Origin: Paralithodes platypus
Taxonomy: Eukaryota > Arthropoda > Malacostraca > Decapoda > Lithodidae
DNA: 64,000 nucleotides
Assembly: GCA_032716605.1 (NCBI GenBank)
Contig: CM064505.1
Span: 49,269,865-49,333,864 of the forward strand
Reading direction: 5' to 3'
Shown here: one piece after another, positions 62,868 through 64,000 of the stretch
How positions within the stretch are numbered: the first letter of the stretch is position 1
Layout: every line of letters begins with the position of its first letter
Position numbers and translations under genes: made by a program
Notes under the pieces: model-generated
What the model saw: the letters and a program-made list of their open reading frames with translations, nothing else
The model's database searches: none
Told to the model about the DNA's origin: nothing

Positions 62868-64000
62868 AATGATAACACAACAGAAATACAGTCAATTAAA
62901 ATACGCACTGGCAACAACTCCAACATAACCATCATAAACACATACATCCCTCCCCAAACATCCCCTACAGTACCAAATGAATACAGACCACACTTACAAC
63001 ACATCACAAACACCCCACACCCCACACATCATCCTGGGTGGTGACTTCATCGCCAAGACGTCGGCCTGGTTTGTCGACAACCCCGACACAGACAGAGGGC
63101 TGGTACTACAAAACCAAACCGATAACCTCATCATCCTTAACAACATCCATCAACATACCCATATTCCTCACCAAGCCCTCTATAACCCATCATCTCCAGA
63201 CATCACCTTTTGCTCCCCAGAACTCGCCCCCACAACATCCTGGAGGGTGGTCAGAACCTTAGGCTCTGACCACCTCCCGATCATTATCACCACCAAAACC
63301 AGACTCACCCCAGCTAGCCACAAACACACATACACCAATTATAAAAGAGCTAACTGGGAAGCATTCACAAATGAGACAGAACAACACTTCACAACTCTAA
63401 ACAGTACACCCATCACTAACATCAACAATGCTGTACACATACTCAATAAAACTATCCAAAACGCTGACAAGAAATACATTCCAAGAGGTAACCGAAAAAG
63501 ACACAACCCCAACTTCACACCAGAAATTCAAAACCTCATCAGACAATGCGACATACTGAAACACTCCCCAGCACCCCACACACAAGACATCACACAACAA
63601 ATTCAAGCACTCAACACCCAAACTAACAACAAAATACAAGAACAACAAAAACTAAATTGGAATAACTTCCTACAAACACTTGATCACAAAACAAACCCCA
63701 AAAAACTCTACAAAACACTAAACAGCATCACACTTTCCAACAGCAACACAACACAATCACATGCTGCAATCACAACAACAGACTCTACTCCTTCATGTAA
63801 ACAACAAGCAAACACTCTCATCAATCACTTCTCACATGTCAGCCACCTAAAACCTCACAAAGACGACCGACGTGTCATCCGACGTAAGAGACAATTCCCC
63901 ACAGACCCTGACTATACACCCTTCACCAATCACCAGACAAAGCATATCATCAACAATCTCAAGCACTCACCCGCCTGTGGCCTAGACAACATAAGCAACA
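62868..64000 (+). CDS. LINE endonuclease C-terminal part and RT start, runs off the window
   Basis: 62868-63018 is in a shifted frame (NITIINTYIPPQ). From about 63019 the original frame returns and stays open to the window end. It carries the endonuclease blocks LGGDFIAKTSAW, PDITFCSP and SDHLPI, then a linker, then the first RT block (TKHIINNLKHSPACGLDNIS). In the GDFNA motif of this enzyme family the Asn is Ile here (ATC), which may impair activity. The RT palm lies beyond 64000. The plus strand is rich in A and C and poor in G. Confidence 0.82.

Overview
This 64-kb window holds no recognisable host gene. It is a dense pile of eukaryotic transposable elements, many of them nested. DIRS-type tyrosine-recombinase retroelements, BEL/Pao and Gypsy elements, LINE C-terminal fragments, many AGGCCTA-rich stretches and short (TTAGG)n-like runs together suggest an arthropod, most plausibly a decapod crustacean. 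The taxon is an inference.

Layout. (1) 1-731 and 17317-17609 (-): a Gypsy fragment split by a BEL/Pao element (732-17311, +) with 0.55-kb LTRs and a 5-bp target duplication. The BEL element carries a DIRS element (DIRS-1, 3156-11859) between gag and protease, and a TTAA-flanked MITE (14723-15578) inside its integrase. (2) 18832-20640 (-): a second Gypsy copy with RNase H as its last domain. (3) 20641-24886: no gene recognised. (4) 25050-43559 (+): an LTR retrotransposon with 3.2-kb LTRs and only a gag-like/proline-rich interior. It hosts a second DIRS element (DIRS-2, 30899-38909) and a short non-LTR insertion in its 5' LTR. (5) 43560-51405: tandem units, a duplicated tRNA-like SINE, a TTAA element, a foldback MITE, three LINE C-terminal fragments and an inverted-repeat complex. 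(6) 51411-56594 and 58298-61512 (-): solo LTRs of the element in (4), the first interrupted by further insertions. (7) 61786-64000 (+): the 5' part of a LINE encoding a 2A-like peptide, a PHD finger, an endonuclease and the start of RT, running off the window edge.

How the parts work together. Both DIRS elements show the hallmark layout: inverted terminal repeats (ITRs) plus an internal complementary region (ICR) that is the exact reverse complement of the circle junction, and no target duplication. DIRS-1 keeps intact RT/RNase H and tyrosine-recombinase frames and could be active apart from one gag frameshift. DIRS-2 is the most interesting object. Its interior is extremely poor in A on the + strand, and the catalytic Asp/His codons of its RT, RNase H, methyltransferase-like and recombinase regions have lost their A. 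Yet its ITRs and ICR are almost unmutated, and it sits in an LTR element whose two LTRs are nearly identical. It therefore looks recently mobilised despite dead enzymes, probably in trans.
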